In this document: piece by piece, positions 1 to 8,840 of the stretch
Layout of the letters: each line of letters opens with the position of its first letter
How positions within the stretch are numbered: the stretch's first letter is position 1
Assembly (NCBI GenBank): GCA_037388705.1
Contig: JARRJY010000001.1
Coordinates: forward strand, 12,232 to 76,231
Direction: 5' to 3'
From: JARRJY01 sp037388705
GTDB lineage: Bacteria > Pseudomonadota > Gammaproteobacteria > UBA6429 > Thiohalophilaceae
DNA: 64,000 nt
Translations under genes and position numbers: made by a program
The notes under the pieces: generated by a model
What the model was told of the DNA's origin: nothing
Seen by the model: only the letters and a program-made list of their open reading frames with translations
Database searches by the model: none

Positions 1-1
1 A

Positions 2-556
2 ATTCGCAGTGCACTACCACTGCCTGCCTTGTATGGTGAACACCAGTTGGAAAATGCGGCAGGTGCATTAATGGTGGTTGAACTGCTATCACAACAACTT
101 CCGATCAGCCAGCAAGCCATACGCCACGGATTAATGTCAGTAGCATTGGCTGGTCGTTTTCAAATTGTGCCAGCAGAACCGGTTTGTATTTTCGATGTGG
201 CACATAATACAGGTGCACTGAAGCAACTGGCGAGACAACTTGATAATTATCCCTGCGGGGGTAGAGTGTTGGCAGTACTGGGCATGCTGGCAGATAAAGA
301 TCGTGAAACAGCGCTGGCTGAAATCCAACACAATATAAATGAATGGTTTATCGCGCCGTTAGCCACTTCACGTACAGCATCCGCTGAAGAGTTAAACAGG
401 GTGTTAAAATCGCTGGACAGCAGCATAAATAGCCATTGCTTTGAGACTGTTACAATGGCGTTTGAACAGGCCATGAAAACTGCACAACCAGAAGACTGTA
501 TCGTGGTATTTGGCTCGTTTTATACTGTGGCGGAAGTAATGCCACAAAGATTATAA
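2..556 (+). CDS. folC: Folylpolyglutamate synthase / dihydrofolate synthase, C-terminal part
   Basis: Adds glutamate residues to folates and dihydropteroate in the cytosol. Only the last ~184 codons are inside the window; the reading frame is open to the window edge, so the TTG at 29 is internal and not a start. The residues LPALYGEHQLENAAGAL match the linker and start of the C-terminal ligase domain of the Mur-ligase fold, and DVAHNTGA matches the conserved DxAHNP-like motif of the family. The next genes are a SPOR protein, cvpA and purF, the order found with folC in Escherichia coli and Pseudomonas, which supports the call. Confidence 0.93.
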   Translation: MRSALPLPALYGEHQLENAAGALMVVELLSQQLPISQQAIRHGLMSVALAGRFQIVPAEPVCIFDVAHNTGALKQLARQLDNYPCGGRVLAVLGMLADKDRETALAEIQHNINEWFIAPLATSRTASAEELNRVLKSLDSSINSHCFETVTMAFEQAMKTAQPEDCIVVFGSFYTVAEVMPQRL

Positions 557-595
557 TGGTTCGCAAGCTTTAGCCTGGTTTTAAGAGGATGTTAG

Positions 596-1180
596 GTGGA
601 CGACAATCGTATTAAACAACGCATCATTGGCGCTATTGTGCTGGTGTCACTTGGTGTTATTTTTATTCCCATGATTCTGTCTGGGGGAGGTGAGCAAACC
701 ATGCCATTGTTTGGCAGCCCGATTCCTACCAAGCCGGACAACATTGCCGACATAAAAGTGCTGGAGTTTGAAAATACACCTACCCCGCCAGAGACACCTT
801 CCGAAATTCGTAGCCCGGTTGATAATTACAGTAAGGAAGATGACAAGCCGGTTATCCAGCCGGTGAAACCACAAGCTGAAACAAAAGAAAAAGTTAAAAA
901 GAGTTCCACTTCGGATAAAACCGCCACAAAAGAGAGCAAACCACTTAAGGCCTGGGCGGTGCAGGTTGGTAGTTTTGAAAACCGTAAGAATGCGCTTGCG
1001 TTGAAAGATAAGCTAATCAAAAGAGGTTTTCGTGCCTTTGTCGAACGTATTGTTACCCAGGATAAGACGAGCTACCGAGTGCGTGTTGGGCCAGAAGTTC
1101 GCCGTGAAAATGCCGAAAATCTGCAAAAGAAAATCGAGCAAAAAATGAACATCAAAGGGATAGTGATGACACACCCTTAA
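596..1180 (+). CDS. dedD: SPOR-domain membrane protein (DedD-like)
   Basis: Septal peptidoglycan-binding protein expected at the division ring. One membrane segment lies at about residues 10-30 (IGAIVLVSLGVIFIPMIL), then a Pro/Lys/Glu-rich linker, then a C-terminal SPOR domain at about 118-194 beginning WAVQVGSFENRKNA. The 194 aa length fits DedD. The start is GTG at 596, preceded by AGAGGA at 584-589. It sits 40 bp after folC and 65 bp before cvpA, the usual operon position of dedD. The symbol rests on position and architecture; the linker itself is not diagnostic. Confidence 0.85.
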   Translation: MDDNRIKQRIIGAIVLVSLGVIFIPMILSGGGEQTMPLFGSPIPTKPDNIADIKVLEFENTPTPPETPSEIRSPVDNYSKEDDKPVIQPVKPQAETKEKVKKSSTSDKTATKESKPLKAWAVQVGSFENRKNALALKDKLIKRGFRAFVERIVTQDKTSYRVRVGPEVRRENAENLQKKIEQKMNIKGIVMTHP

Positions 1181-1244
1181 ACATGGCTATGCGGCTAGCC
1201 TGGCATTTGATAAAATTCACTTTTAAGACGTACCTGGGATTGCC

Positions 1245-1739
1245 ATGATAGGCGTTGATTACGCAATTCTTGCAATTATTCTGTTATCGGCATTTATCAG
1301 CCTGATCCGTGGATTTGTTAAAGAAGCCATGTCACTGGCCGGCTGGGTAGCTGCAATCTGGATATCCATTACTTTTGCCGGTGGTTTCTCTGAACTGGGA
1401 ATTGTGAAAACGTCCATTACTGATGTGACTTTACGCCTGATGGTATCTTTCCTGACCCTGTTTGTATTGACCCTGATCGTTTCCGGAGTGATAAATTTTT
1501 TCGCTGTCAAACTGGTTCAGCGTACCGGGCTGACGGGAACCGATAGGTTTCTGGGAGTAATTTTCGGATTTCTGCGTGGCGCATTACTGGTCATTGTGCT
1601 GGTATTACTGGCAGGACTGACACCGATGCCAAAAGAAAGCTGGTGGGATGATTCATTTTTCCTGTTCAGATTTGAGGCAATCGCCGTATGGTTAAGTGAC
1701 TTTTTGCCATCTTCAATAGCCGGTAAATTATCCTACTAA
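1245..1739 (+). CDS. cvpA: CvpA family inner-membrane protein
   Basis: Multi-pass membrane protein of the colicin V production family, with roles in envelope homeostasis in several gammaproteobacteria. Four hydrophobic segments can be seen at about residues 5-22, 28-46, 62-86 and 103-125, with the typical start of an aspartate followed by ILL and then SLIRGFVKEAMSL. The length of 164 aa matches the family. It lies directly upstream of purF, as in E. coli, and probably shares its transcript; the 53-bp gap holds an AGGTAA ribosome site for purF. Confidence 0.93.
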   Translation: MIGVDYAILAIILLSAFISLIRGFVKEAMSLAGWVAAIWISITFAGGFSELGIVKTSITDVTLRLMVSFLTLFVLTLIVSGVINFFAVKLVQRTGLTGTDRFLGVIFGFLRGALLVIVLVLLAGLTPMPKESWWDDSFFLFRFEAIAVWLSDFLPSSIAGKLSY

Positions 1740-1792
1740 TTTGCCGATAACGATTGTGTACTAAAATAGTATTAAATTGAGGTAACTGAAAT

Positions 1793-3301
1793 ATGTGCGG
1801 GATTATCGGGATAGTCGCCAAGTCACAGGTCAATCAGATGCTCTATGATGGACTTACCGTTCTGCAGCACCGTGGCCAGGATGCAGCTGGAATTGTTACC
1901 AGTGAGAACGAACGCCTGTTTTTACGCAAGGCCAACGGCATGGTACGTGATGTATTTCATACCCGACATATGTTACGGCTCAAAGGAAACATGGGGATTG
2001 GCCATGTCCGTTATCCAACAGCTGGTTGTTTTTCTTCCGCAGAAGCCCAGCCTTTTTATGTTAACTCACCTTACGGGATAACCCTGGCACACAATGGTAA
2101 TCTCACAAATGCAGAAGATTTAAAGCGTGAACTCTTTATTGAAGATCGTCGACATATCAATACCGATTCAGATTCTGAAGTTTTGTTAAATGTATTTGCT
2201 CATGAACTTGATAACAGTGCCAAGTTAAAAATTACTCCCAGTGATATTTTTAATGCTGTTAAAGGTGTTCATCGTCGCTGTCGTGGAGCCTATGCAGCTG
2301 TTGCCATGATTAATGGTAACGGCATGGTAGCATTTCGTGATCCGAATGGTATTCGCCCGGTGGCATTTGGTCGTCGCCAGACGGAGCAGGGCATGGAATA
2401 TATCGTGGCTTCAGAAAGTGTTGCGATTGATGCACTGGGATTTGAACTAATACGTGATATTGCGCCGGGAGAAGCTATTTATATTGATTCAGCTGGCGCC
2501 CTACATAATTCGCAATGTACTGAAAATGCAAAACTTTCCCCCTGTATTTTTGAACATGTTTATTTCGCCCGTCCCGATTCCATTATGGATGGTGTTTCAG
2601 TATATAAAGCACGTTTGAGAATGGGTAAATACCTGGCCGATAAAATTCTCAAAGAATTCCCGGATCATGATATTGATGTGGTATTGCCTATCCCGGACAC
2701 CAGCCGTACCTCGGCGCTGGCACTGTCTTACCGGCTGGGTGTTACTTACAGTGAAGGTTTTATTAAAAACCGTTATATTGGTCGTACCTTCATTATGCCA
2801 GGTCAGAAACAGCGCAAGAAATCTGTACGACAGAAACTCAATGCCATTGAACTGGAGTTCAAAGGCAAAAATGTATTACTGGTGGATGATTCTATTGTTC
2901 GGGGTACGACATCAAAACAAATTATCCAGATGGCACGTGAAGCCGGTGCCAACAAGGTTTACTTTGCCTCAGCAGCGCCTCCGGTAAGATATCCAAATGT
3001 TTATGGTATTGATATGCCGGCAGCAGAAGAATTGATTGGCCATGATCGTGATGAGCAGCAAATTGCGGAAGCCATTGGTGCCGATCGTTTGTTCTATCAG
3101 GATCTGGATGACCTGATTGAAGCGGTACGCAAAAAGGTACCCAACATCGAGCAATTTGACACCTCGGTCTTCAATGGTGAGTATGTGACAGGTGATATCA
3201 ACGAGGATTACCTGGCCCGTATAGAAGAACTGCGTAATGATGACGCACGCAAGGAAACTGATAAAGATAACGAAGTTGTTGAAATCTATAATGCGGGTTG
3301 A
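1793..3301 (+). CDS. purF: Amidophosphoribosyltransferase
   Basis: Catalyses the first committed step of purine synthesis, PRPP plus glutamine to 5-phosphoribosylamine, in the cytosol. The protein begins MCGIIGIV, so Cys2 is the N-terminal nucleophile of the class II glutamine amidotransferase domain (about 1-240). The PRPP-binding signature VLLVDDSIVRGTTS is in the second half, within the type I phosphoribosyltransferase domain. At 502 aa it is full length. It ends the folC-dedD-cvpA-purF operon. Confidence 0.97.
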   Translation: MCGIIGIVAKSQVNQMLYDGLTVLQHRGQDAAGIVTSENERLFLRKANGMVRDVFHTRHMLRLKGNMGIGHVRYPTAGCFSSAEAQPFYVNSPYGITLAHNGNLTNAEDLKRELFIEDRRHINTDSDSEVLLNVFAHELDNSAKLKITPSDIFNAVKGVHRRCRGAYAAVAMINGNGMVAFRDPNGIRPVAFGRRQTEQGMEYIVASESVAIDALGFELIRDIAPGEAIYIDSAGALHNSQCTENAKLSPCIFEHVYFARPDSIMDGVSVYKARLRMGKYLADKILKEFPDHDIDVVLPIPDTSRTSALALSYRLGVTYSEGFIKNRYIGRTFIMPGQKQRKKSVRQKLNAIELEFKGKNVLLVDDSIVRGTTSKQIIQMAREAGANKVYFASAAPPVRYPNVYGIDMPAAEELIGHDRDEQQIAEAIGADRLFYQDLDDLIEAVRKKVPNIEQFDTSVFNGEYVTGDINEDYLARIEELRNDDARKETDKDNEVVEIYNAG

Positions 3302-3333
3302 CAAATAAAACGTGATTGCCTAATCTAGCCACA

Positions 3334-3388
3334 TGCGCCGATTTGAGTTTCAGCTTGCGGGCGCTTAACAAATGCAGCTAAAGCGAGC
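3334..3388 (+). promoter_or_regulatory. SAM-II riboswitch aptamer upstream of metZ
   Basis: The leader matches the SAM-II (metA-type) aptamer: stem P1 GCGCC (3335-3339) with GGCGC (3360-3364), a loop beginning GATTTGA, the linker AACAAATGCAGCTAAA (3367-3382), and an H-type pseudoknot in which GCTTGC (3353-3358) can pair with GCGAGC (3383-3388). The known alphaproteobacterial/environmental SAM-II sequence shares the GATTT, AAATG and AGCTAAA blocks at the same places. It is 72 nt upstream of metZ, a methionine-synthesis gene, the expected target. Recognition is from memory of the motif; a covariance-model search would settle it. Confidence 0.85.
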
Positions 3389-3419
3389 GAAGCCTGCTTT
3401 AGCCTAAGCGGGTTTTTTT
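3377..3419 (+). terminator. Antiterminator and intrinsic terminator in the metZ leader
   Basis: A terminator hairpin forms from AAGCCTGCTT (3390-3399) and AAGCGGGTTT (3406-3415) followed by a T run to 3419. A competing perfect 8-bp pairing exists between GCTAAAGC (3377-3384) and GCTTTAGC (3396-3403). The 5' arm of that antiterminator overlaps the pseudoknot strand of the SAM-II aptamer, so ligand binding should free the terminator. This is inferred from sequence pairing only. It could also serve as the end of the purF transcript. Confidence 0.75.
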
Positions 3420-3459
3420 ATGCCCGCGTTTCCTGTAAAAAAGGTTTAAGGAGACGGTT

Positions 3460-4653
3460 ATGAGTAATGATAATTATATTGATGACGAACTGGAGTTCGA
3501 GACCAGGGCAATTCGTGCAGGTATTCACCGTACTGCGGAGCTGGAACACTCAGAACCCATATTCCCGACGTCGAGCTACGTATTTGGCAGTGCGGCAGAA
3601 GCAGAAGCACGATTTAAGGGCGAAGTACCGGGAAATATTTATTCTCGTTTTACCAATCCAACTGTACGCAGTTTCGAGGAACGCCTTGCATCACTGGAAG
3701 GTGGTGAGCGTTGTGTTGCTACGGCATCAGGTATGTCTGCAATTTTAAGCACCTGTTTAAGCTTACTGAAGGCAGGTGATCATATCGTGTCATCAAATGC
3801 AATTTTTGGAAGTACGGTAGTATTGTTTAACAAGTATCTCAGGCCGTTTGATATTGATATTACCTTTGTTCCACAAACTGACCTGGCGGCTTGGAAAGCG
3901 GCAATAAAGCCTAATACCAGGCTCCTGTTCGTTGAAACGCCATCTAATCCTTTAACAGAAATTGCAGATATTCAGGCGTTAGCTGATCTGGCGCATGACA
4001 ATGATTGCCTGCTTGTTGTCGATAACTGTTTCAGTACACCAGCATTACAACAACCGCTAAAACAGGGTGCAGATATTATCATCCATTCGGCAACCAAGTA
4101 TATTGATGGTCAGGGACGGTGTGTTGGTGGTGCAGTAGTTGGTAACAATGAACTGGTTGGAGAGCATGTCTATGGTTTTCTTCGTACTGCAGGCCCGACA
4201 TTGAGTGCTTTTAACGCCTGGGTATTTTTAAAAGGGCTGGAAACACTATCACTCAGAATGAAAGCACACAGTGACAACGCCCTGCAGTTTGCACAATTTC
4301 TTGAAGAACAACCGAACGTGGAGAGGGTGTATTACCCGGGACTGCCAAGTCACCCTCAACATGAGTTGGCCAAGAAGCAACAAACTGGTTTTGGCGGTAT
4401 TGTTGCGTTTGAGGTCAAAGGTAGAAAACAGGAAGCCTGGAAAGTCATTGATAACACCCGGTTTCTTTCCATTACAGCAAACCTGGGCGATACCAAGACT
4501 ACGATTACCCATCCGGCAACCACCACGCATGGCCGGCTTACAGATGATGAACGTGCTGAGGCAGGCATCAAGGATGGTTTGTTAAGAGTGGCAGTAGGGT
4601 TGGAAAACATTGAAGATATTAAGAAAGATATTCTCCGTGGACTGGGTGATTAA
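3460..4653 (+). CDS. metZ: O-succinylhomoserine sulfhydrylase
   Basis: PLP enzyme that makes homocysteine directly from O-succinylhomoserine and sulfide in methionine synthesis. The Cys/Met-metabolism fold is clear: Schiff-base lysine in HSATKYIDGQGRCVGG, phosphate-site region ATASGMSAI, and the C-terminal TITHPATTTHGRL. The 397 aa length is full. The start ATG has AAGGAGACGG at 3447-3456. The order purF-metZ is common in Pseudomonas and related groups. Expression is probably controlled by the SAM-II leader at 3334-3419. MetB is the main alternative, but GQGRCVGG and the context favour MetZ. Confidence 0.92.
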   Translation: MSNDNYIDDELEFETRAIRAGIHRTAELEHSEPIFPTSSYVFGSAAEAEARFKGEVPGNIYSRFTNPTVRSFEERLASLEGGERCVATASGMSAILSTCLSLLKAGDHIVSSNAIFGSTVVLFNKYLRPFDIDITFVPQTDLAAWKAAIKPNTRLLFVETPSNPLTEIADIQALADLAHDNDCLLVVDNCFSTPALQQPLKQGADIIIHSATKYIDGQGRCVGGAVVGNNELVGEHVYGFLRTAGPTLSAFNAWVFLKGLETLSLRMKAHSDNALQFAQFLEEQPNVERVYYPGLPSHPQHELAKKQQTGFGGIVAFEVKGRKQEAWKVIDNTRFLSITANLGDTKTTITHPATTTHGRLTDDERAEAGIKDGLLRVAVGLENIEDIKKDILRGLGD

Positions 4654-4684
4654 AAAAAGCCGAACAAATGTTCGGCTTTTTTTA
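4653..4684 (+). terminator. Intrinsic terminator after metZ
   Basis: AGCCGAACA (4658-4666) pairs with TGTTCGGCT (4669-4677) and is followed by a T run; an A run on the other side makes it potentially bidirectional. Confidence 0.9.
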
Positions 4685-4698
4685 CAGGGATGATGTAA

Positions 4699-6000
4699 AT
4701 GAATGAATTTTTTCCATTTATACCAGTAGCAATTATTATTGGTGTTTTACTTGCCTTGCTGGTGTCTTATCGAAAGTACCAGCGATTCAAGAAAAACAAA
4801 CAGCTTGAGGAGAATGGCAATGAATTGCCGGAAATGCTGATACTAAAGCGTCCTTTTGCCCAATATCCTGGCAAGTCTTTACGAAAGTTTCAATTAATTT
4901 TAGTTCTGTCATTTTTGTTAGTTAGTGTTTCATTTTTTAGTGTCTTGTTACTGAATGTAGACTCTTTTGATGCACATGTTGATAGACTGCTGAAAGTGAT
5001 CAGTGATGATCTGAAAATACAATTCGTCTTTATTATGATGTTGGTATTTACGATTCTCTATCCAATGTATCTTGGGAGATCCGCAAAAAACGAACAGGTT
5101 GTACTAACAAAAGAAAGCATAAGCTACCATCCCGCAGGGATATTTATTACAAACCTGTTTTTTCCTGCCTGGACTATGAAATGGGAAAATGCCACAGCGA
5201 TTTCTATGGAAAGAGCCGGCATGCAAAGCAGGTTATGCCTGACAGACATCACAGGCAAAAAACGATGTCTGATTGTAAACCAGTGGCGGGAAATGAAAAC
5301 TAATGATAATTCCAGGCCGATTCTGTTTAGCGAAATATGGGAAGCCAATGAGCTTTATATGAATCCTGCGGCAATACTGGACAGGCCGCTAGTACGCTAT
5401 ATCAAGAAGTATACTGATATTAACCTGGAAATATCAAAGTCAGATATGAACTTTGATTTATTATCAAGTCCTAAAATAAAAACCATATTAATATTTATGT
5501 TAGCAATGGGCAGTTATTCATTAATTGATGCCTTGTTGAACATGGAAACTTACCTTGTTACCCCTTCTTTGTGGTGGTTTGTTATTGGCGGTGTTGCCGG
5601 GAGTGTATTTGCATTTTTAAAAATGTCAGATAACAAGATACCGCTAAGTAACACAATTGGTGTGAGCGTGATTTTTGGTGTGTTCGCTGGAATTGCGCTC
5701 TATCCTGGTTTGTTAAGAATTAACCAGTTAACGGATTCTTACGGCCTGAGAAGTTATGAATATCAAATGAAATCTGATGGTGTATTCAGAAGTAATGATC
5801 CAAGTCTTCCGGAAATCAGGATGGCACCAGATAAATACTGGAAAAGTATTAAAATCGGAGATAAATATTCTTTTAGAATCAGGAAAGGTGGACTTGGTTT
5901 TTATCAGATAGATATGGATAAGGTATATGCAAATATGCGTAATTGGTATTGCCAGCAGGAAAAAGAAAACCCAATGAATATTAGAGTAGGGTGTGAATAA
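4699..6000 (+). CDS. Multi-pass membrane protein of unknown function
   Basis: I do not recognise this 433 aa protein. Hydrophobic segments occur near residues 8-22, 65-88, 110-128, 258-276, 292-308 and 322-340, with a cytosolic-looking central part (about 130-250) rich in charged residues and a soluble C-terminal end of about 90 residues. There is a GATGATG sequence but no strong ribosome site before the ATG, only AGGGATGATGTAA. It lies immediately after the metZ terminator and 26 bp before a small hydrolase gene, so the two may form an accessory operon. Confidence 0.75.
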   Translation: MNEFFPFIPVAIIIGVLLALLVSYRKYQRFKKNKQLEENGNELPEMLILKRPFAQYPGKSLRKFQLILVLSFLLVSVSFFSVLLLNVDSFDAHVDRLLKVISDDLKIQFVFIMMLVFTILYPMYLGRSAKNEQVVLTKESISYHPAGIFITNLFFPAWTMKWENATAISMERAGMQSRLCLTDITGKKRCLIVNQWREMKTNDNSRPILFSEIWEANELYMNPAAILDRPLVRYIKKYTDINLEISKSDMNFDLLSSPKIKTILIFMLAMGSYSLIDALLNMETYLVTPSLWWFVIGGVAGSVFAFLKMSDNKIPLSNTIGVSVIFGVFAGIALYPGLLRINQLTDSYGLRSYEYQMKSDGVFRSNDPSLPEIRMAPDKYWKSIKIGDKYSFRIRKGGLGFYQIDMDKVYANMRNWYCQQEKENPMNIRVGCE

Positions 6001-6026
6001 TAAACATCAAGTCTCGAGGATTTTAA

Positions 6027-6650
6027 GTGAAGCAGGATGAAGCAGTCGTTTTTATTCATGGTATCTGGATGAAAGGCTATGAACTTGCCTACCTGTCGCA
6101 TCATTTAAAAAAACAGGGTTATCAAATCTATCACTTTAAATATAAAAGCCTTCGTAAGACGCCAGAAAAAAATGCAGATTCGTTAAATTATTTCCTGGAA
6201 AAAATTAAGCAGCCTATAATTCATCTTGTATCACATAGTCTTGGTGGAATTATTGTGCTGCATTTATTTGATCGTCACCCACAGGTAAAGCCAGGAAAAA
6301 TAATTATGTTAGCTACGCCAATAAGTGGCAGCGCAGTTGCAAAACACATATACCAACACTCCAGGCTAAGGTGGATACTGGGAAAATCCACTGAGCATGG
6401 ATTATTGGGAGATACTCCCGCCTGGAACAGTGAACACAATATATACATGATCGCCGGTAAAAAAAGTGTTGGAATCGGAATGTTACTGGCGTTCAAGGCA
6501 TTAACAAAACCTAATGATGGCACGGTAAATTGCAAAGAAACAATTGCACCTTATATCAGGCAACACTTCGTGGTACCTCACAGTCATTTTTCAATGCTGA
6601 TATCTAGAAAAGTAGCTAAAAAAATTAGTGAAATTCTTGCGGATAAATAA
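6027..6650 (+). CDS. Alpha/beta hydrolase (lipase/esterase-like)
   Basis: Predicted serine esterase. The N-terminal AVVFIHGIWMKGYEL is the beta-strand and oxyanion region of alpha/beta hydrolases, and the nucleophile elbow SHSLGG (GxSxG-like) is at about residues 69-74. A conserved ATPISGSAVA follows, as in lipases of the PGAP1/triacylglycerol lipase type, and the late histidine is probably in VVPHSHFSML. The GTG start at 6027 has CGAGGA at 6015-6020. At 207 aa it is compact, with no signal peptide. Substrate unknown. Confidence 0.8.
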   Translation: MKQDEAVVFIHGIWMKGYELAYLSHHLKKQGYQIYHFKYKSLRKTPEKNADSLNYFLEKIKQPIIHLVSHSLGGIIVLHLFDRHPQVKPGKIIMLATPISGSAVAKHIYQHSRLRWILGKSTEHGLLGDTPAWNSEHNIYMIAGKKSVGIGMLLAFKALTKPNDGTVNCKETIAPYIRQHFVVPHSHFSMLISRKVAKKISEILADK

Positions 6651-6656
6651 CTTTAT

Positions 6657-7025
6657 TCACACGATGCTTGCAGCATCCATTTTTTTGAATTCATCGAGAT
6701 TTGGCTCCAGGCCATGCTGGATACGCCATTGGTCCTGCATGAGGTAATAAGCTACCAGTTCCATATGTCCCGGGCATGTATTTAAGTGACGTCCATTTTT
6801 CCATTGCACGTAATGAACCAGTTCATGCGCCAGCTTTGATTGATTATCCAGGTCATGTTGCTGAAAATCCAGTTTTAAATATATCGTGAGATGGTTGTTA
6901 TAGAATCCCTATAGACGGGAGTCCAGGCATCGCTTTTAATCATTAATGCCGTATGGCATGCACATATTATGCAATTCTGTCATCACAATATTTGGCGATA
7001 AACTCAATATTGTAGTTGTATTCAT
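6657..7025 (-). pseudogene. Decayed metallopeptidase-like gene with HELVH motif
   Basis: Reading the minus strand gives pieces of one protein in different frames: an ATG at 7025-7023 starting MNTTTILSLSPNIV and running to a TAA near 6939; a second frame reading KSDAWTPVYR; and, after a TAG at about 6914, a third frame reading FYNNHLTIYLKLDF, then KLAHELVHYVQWKNG, and ending MDAASIV at 6659-6657. HELVH is a zinc-peptidase HExxH motif and the downstream helix HMELVAYYLMQDQW fits a third ligand Glu. At least two frameshifts are needed, so it is called a pseudogene. No intact ORF spans it. Confidence 0.65.
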
Positions 7026-7203
7026 ATCATTTCAGACAAGAAGTCCGATAACTATGTTGTGCATAGTATCCTATAATGAGAATGACGATATCTCTTTATG
7101 TATTAACTATAAATATAGAAGATGAACAAGTAACCTAAAGTGATTTGTAAAAAATTGGTTTATATCAACTATAATTTATCTAAATTATGATGTTCTGTAT
7201 AAA
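7026..7203. other. AT-rich gap upstream of the patatin gene
   Basis: Very AT-rich non-coding stretch between the decayed peptidase and the patatin gene. It probably carries the patatin promoter, but I cannot point to a convincing -35/-10 pair, and the ATG at 7204 has no clear ribosome site (the sequence before it is TTCTGTATAAA). Confidence 0.4.
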
Positions 7204-8355
7204 ATGAGGAAAAATAATACTAAAAAGATCGGGTTAATAATGTCAGGAGGAGGTGCGCGCGCAGCTTACCATGTAGGTGTATTGAAGGCGATCGCTGAAA
7301 TTTTACCCAAGGATAGCAGCAACCCGTTCCATATAATCTGTGGCACATCAGCCGGTGCTATAAATGCGGCATCATTAGCAACGCATGCCTATAGTTTCCG
7401 TAAATCAGTACAACGTGTCTTATCTGTATGGCGCGGTTTCCATGCGCATCATGTTTTTAAAGTAGATTTGCTTTCTATCCTGTTTACTGCATGGCAGTGG
7501 TTTTTAAGTATCGTTTTTGCTGGAAGAGGTCGTAAAGAAAAATATCTGTATCTCCTAGACAGGGGCCCTCTTAGAAGATTACTTGAAAAATATATACATA
7601 CTGAAGATATCCGGTATTCTGTTGATCAGGGCCACCTTGAAGCGTTATGTATTACCGCTTCAGGATTTACCTCAAATCAATCTGTATCTTTCTTTCACGC
7701 GAATAATGATAAACAACCATGGACACGCTTCCAGCGCATCGGTATCAGATCTGAGATTACTGTTGACCACCTCATGGCCTCATCGGCAATCCCCTTCGTA
7801 TTTGCACCACAGAAAATAAACCGCGAGCATTTTGGTGATGGTTCCATGCGTCAGATAGCCCCCATAAGCCCTGCATTGCACCTTGGAGCAGATAAAGTGC
7901 TGGTTATTGGTAATCGTATGGAATGGGACAAAGATACTGATAGGGTAAAAGAAGAAGGAGAACCGACAATTGGTGAAATGGCAGGTTATGCCCTTGATAG
8001 TATTTTTCTCGATAGCCTTGTTGCAGATATTGAGCGGCTAACAAGAATTAATAAAACTATAAGTGTGATCCCTGAAAAGTACCGTAGAAAATATGAACTT
8101 CAGTTAAGGCATATTGATGTACTGGTTATTTATCCCAGCCAGGATATGGGTGAACTGGCCGCAGATTACGTGGATGAGCTGCCATGGACAATACGCTTCT
8201 TACTTGGAGGTATTGGTGGCATAAGGGGTAAAGAATCAAACTTGATTAGCTATTTACTGTTTGAAAGAGGGTATTGCCGGCGCCTGATTGAGCTGGGATA
8301 CCAGGATGCCATGAAGAAAAAGAGTGAAATCCTTGAATTTCTGGATTTGAGTTAG
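7204..8355 (+). CDS. Patatin-like phospholipase
   Basis: Predicted serine lipid hydrolase with a Ser-Asp dyad. The glycine-rich oxyanion loop MSGGGARAAYHVGVLKA is at about residues 13-29, the nucleophile serine in GTSAGA near residue 50, and the catalytic aspartate in FGDGSMRQ near residue 215. All three patatin signature blocks are intact. A hydrophobic segment WQWFLSIVFAG near 97-107 could touch the membrane. The 383 aa length suits bacterial patatins of the RssA/YlbK type. It converges on the Nudix gene with a 4-bp overlap of the stop codons. Confidence 0.9.
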   Translation: MRKNNTKKIGLIMSGGGARAAYHVGVLKAIAEILPKDSSNPFHIICGTSAGAINAASLATHAYSFRKSVQRVLSVWRGFHAHHVFKVDLLSILFTAWQWFLSIVFAGRGRKEKYLYLLDRGPLRRLLEKYIHTEDIRYSVDQGHLEALCITASGFTSNQSVSFFHANNDKQPWTRFQRIGIRSEITVDHLMASSAIPFVFAPQKINREHFGDGSMRQIAPISPALHLGADKVLVIGNRMEWDKDTDRVKEEGEPTIGEMAGYALDSIFLDSLVADIERLTRINKTISVIPEKYRRKYELQLRHIDVLVIYPSQDMGELAADYVDELPWTIRFLLGGIGGIRGKESNLISYLLFERGYCRRLIELGYQDAMKKKSEILEFLDLS

Positions 8356-8774
8356 AAACTGAAATTGTATTTCTTTTTAAGTAATTCCCTGGTGGAGTTA
8401 TTTATGTTCATATTTCGGGCATCATCATTACTTGCCCAGCAGGACTCAAGGGCATCATCGCTTGCCTGGATATTGCCAGAAAGGTAATCTGCCTCAAGAT
8501 CAATGATTACATAATGAAACAGGATGTTGTTATTTTCATCGCTTTCAATAAGGTCAAAGGTATAAATACTATCTTTGGCCAGTATGGTTATTCCTGTTTC
8601 CTCAAGAATTTCACGTTCTGCAGCCTGTTGCAATGTTTCTCCGGTTTGTACCTTGCCCCCGGGAATAGCCCATTCATCCTGGCAGGGTGGATTTTTGCGT
8701 TTTACGAGCAGAACTGCATTGTTTTTAAAAACAACAGCGCCAACACTAACGACCGGCCGTACTGGGTTTGTCAT
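8352..8774 (-). CDS. Nudix hydrolase
   Basis: Predicted pyrophosphohydrolase of nucleoside-diphosphate-linked compounds. The full Nudix box GX5EX7REUXEEXGU is present from GGKVQTGETLQQAAEREILE to the following ETGI, at about residues 39-62. The N-terminus PVVSVGAVVFKNNAVLLVKR is typical of the ADP-ribose/NADH-type subfamily. Length 140 aa. It overlaps the convergent patatin gene by 4 bp. Confidence 0.9.
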   Translation of the reverse strand: MTNPVRPVVSVGAVVFKNNAVLLVKRKNPPCQDEWAIPGGKVQTGETLQQAAEREILEETGITILAKDSIYTFDLIESDENNNILFHYVIIDLEADYLSGNIQASDDALESCWASNDDARNMNINNSTRELLKKKYNFSF

Positions 8775-8840
8775 AAAAAATCCCTCTATGAAAATAGAGG
8801 GATATCATATAAATATTGGTGGTGAGAATAAATGACCAGG

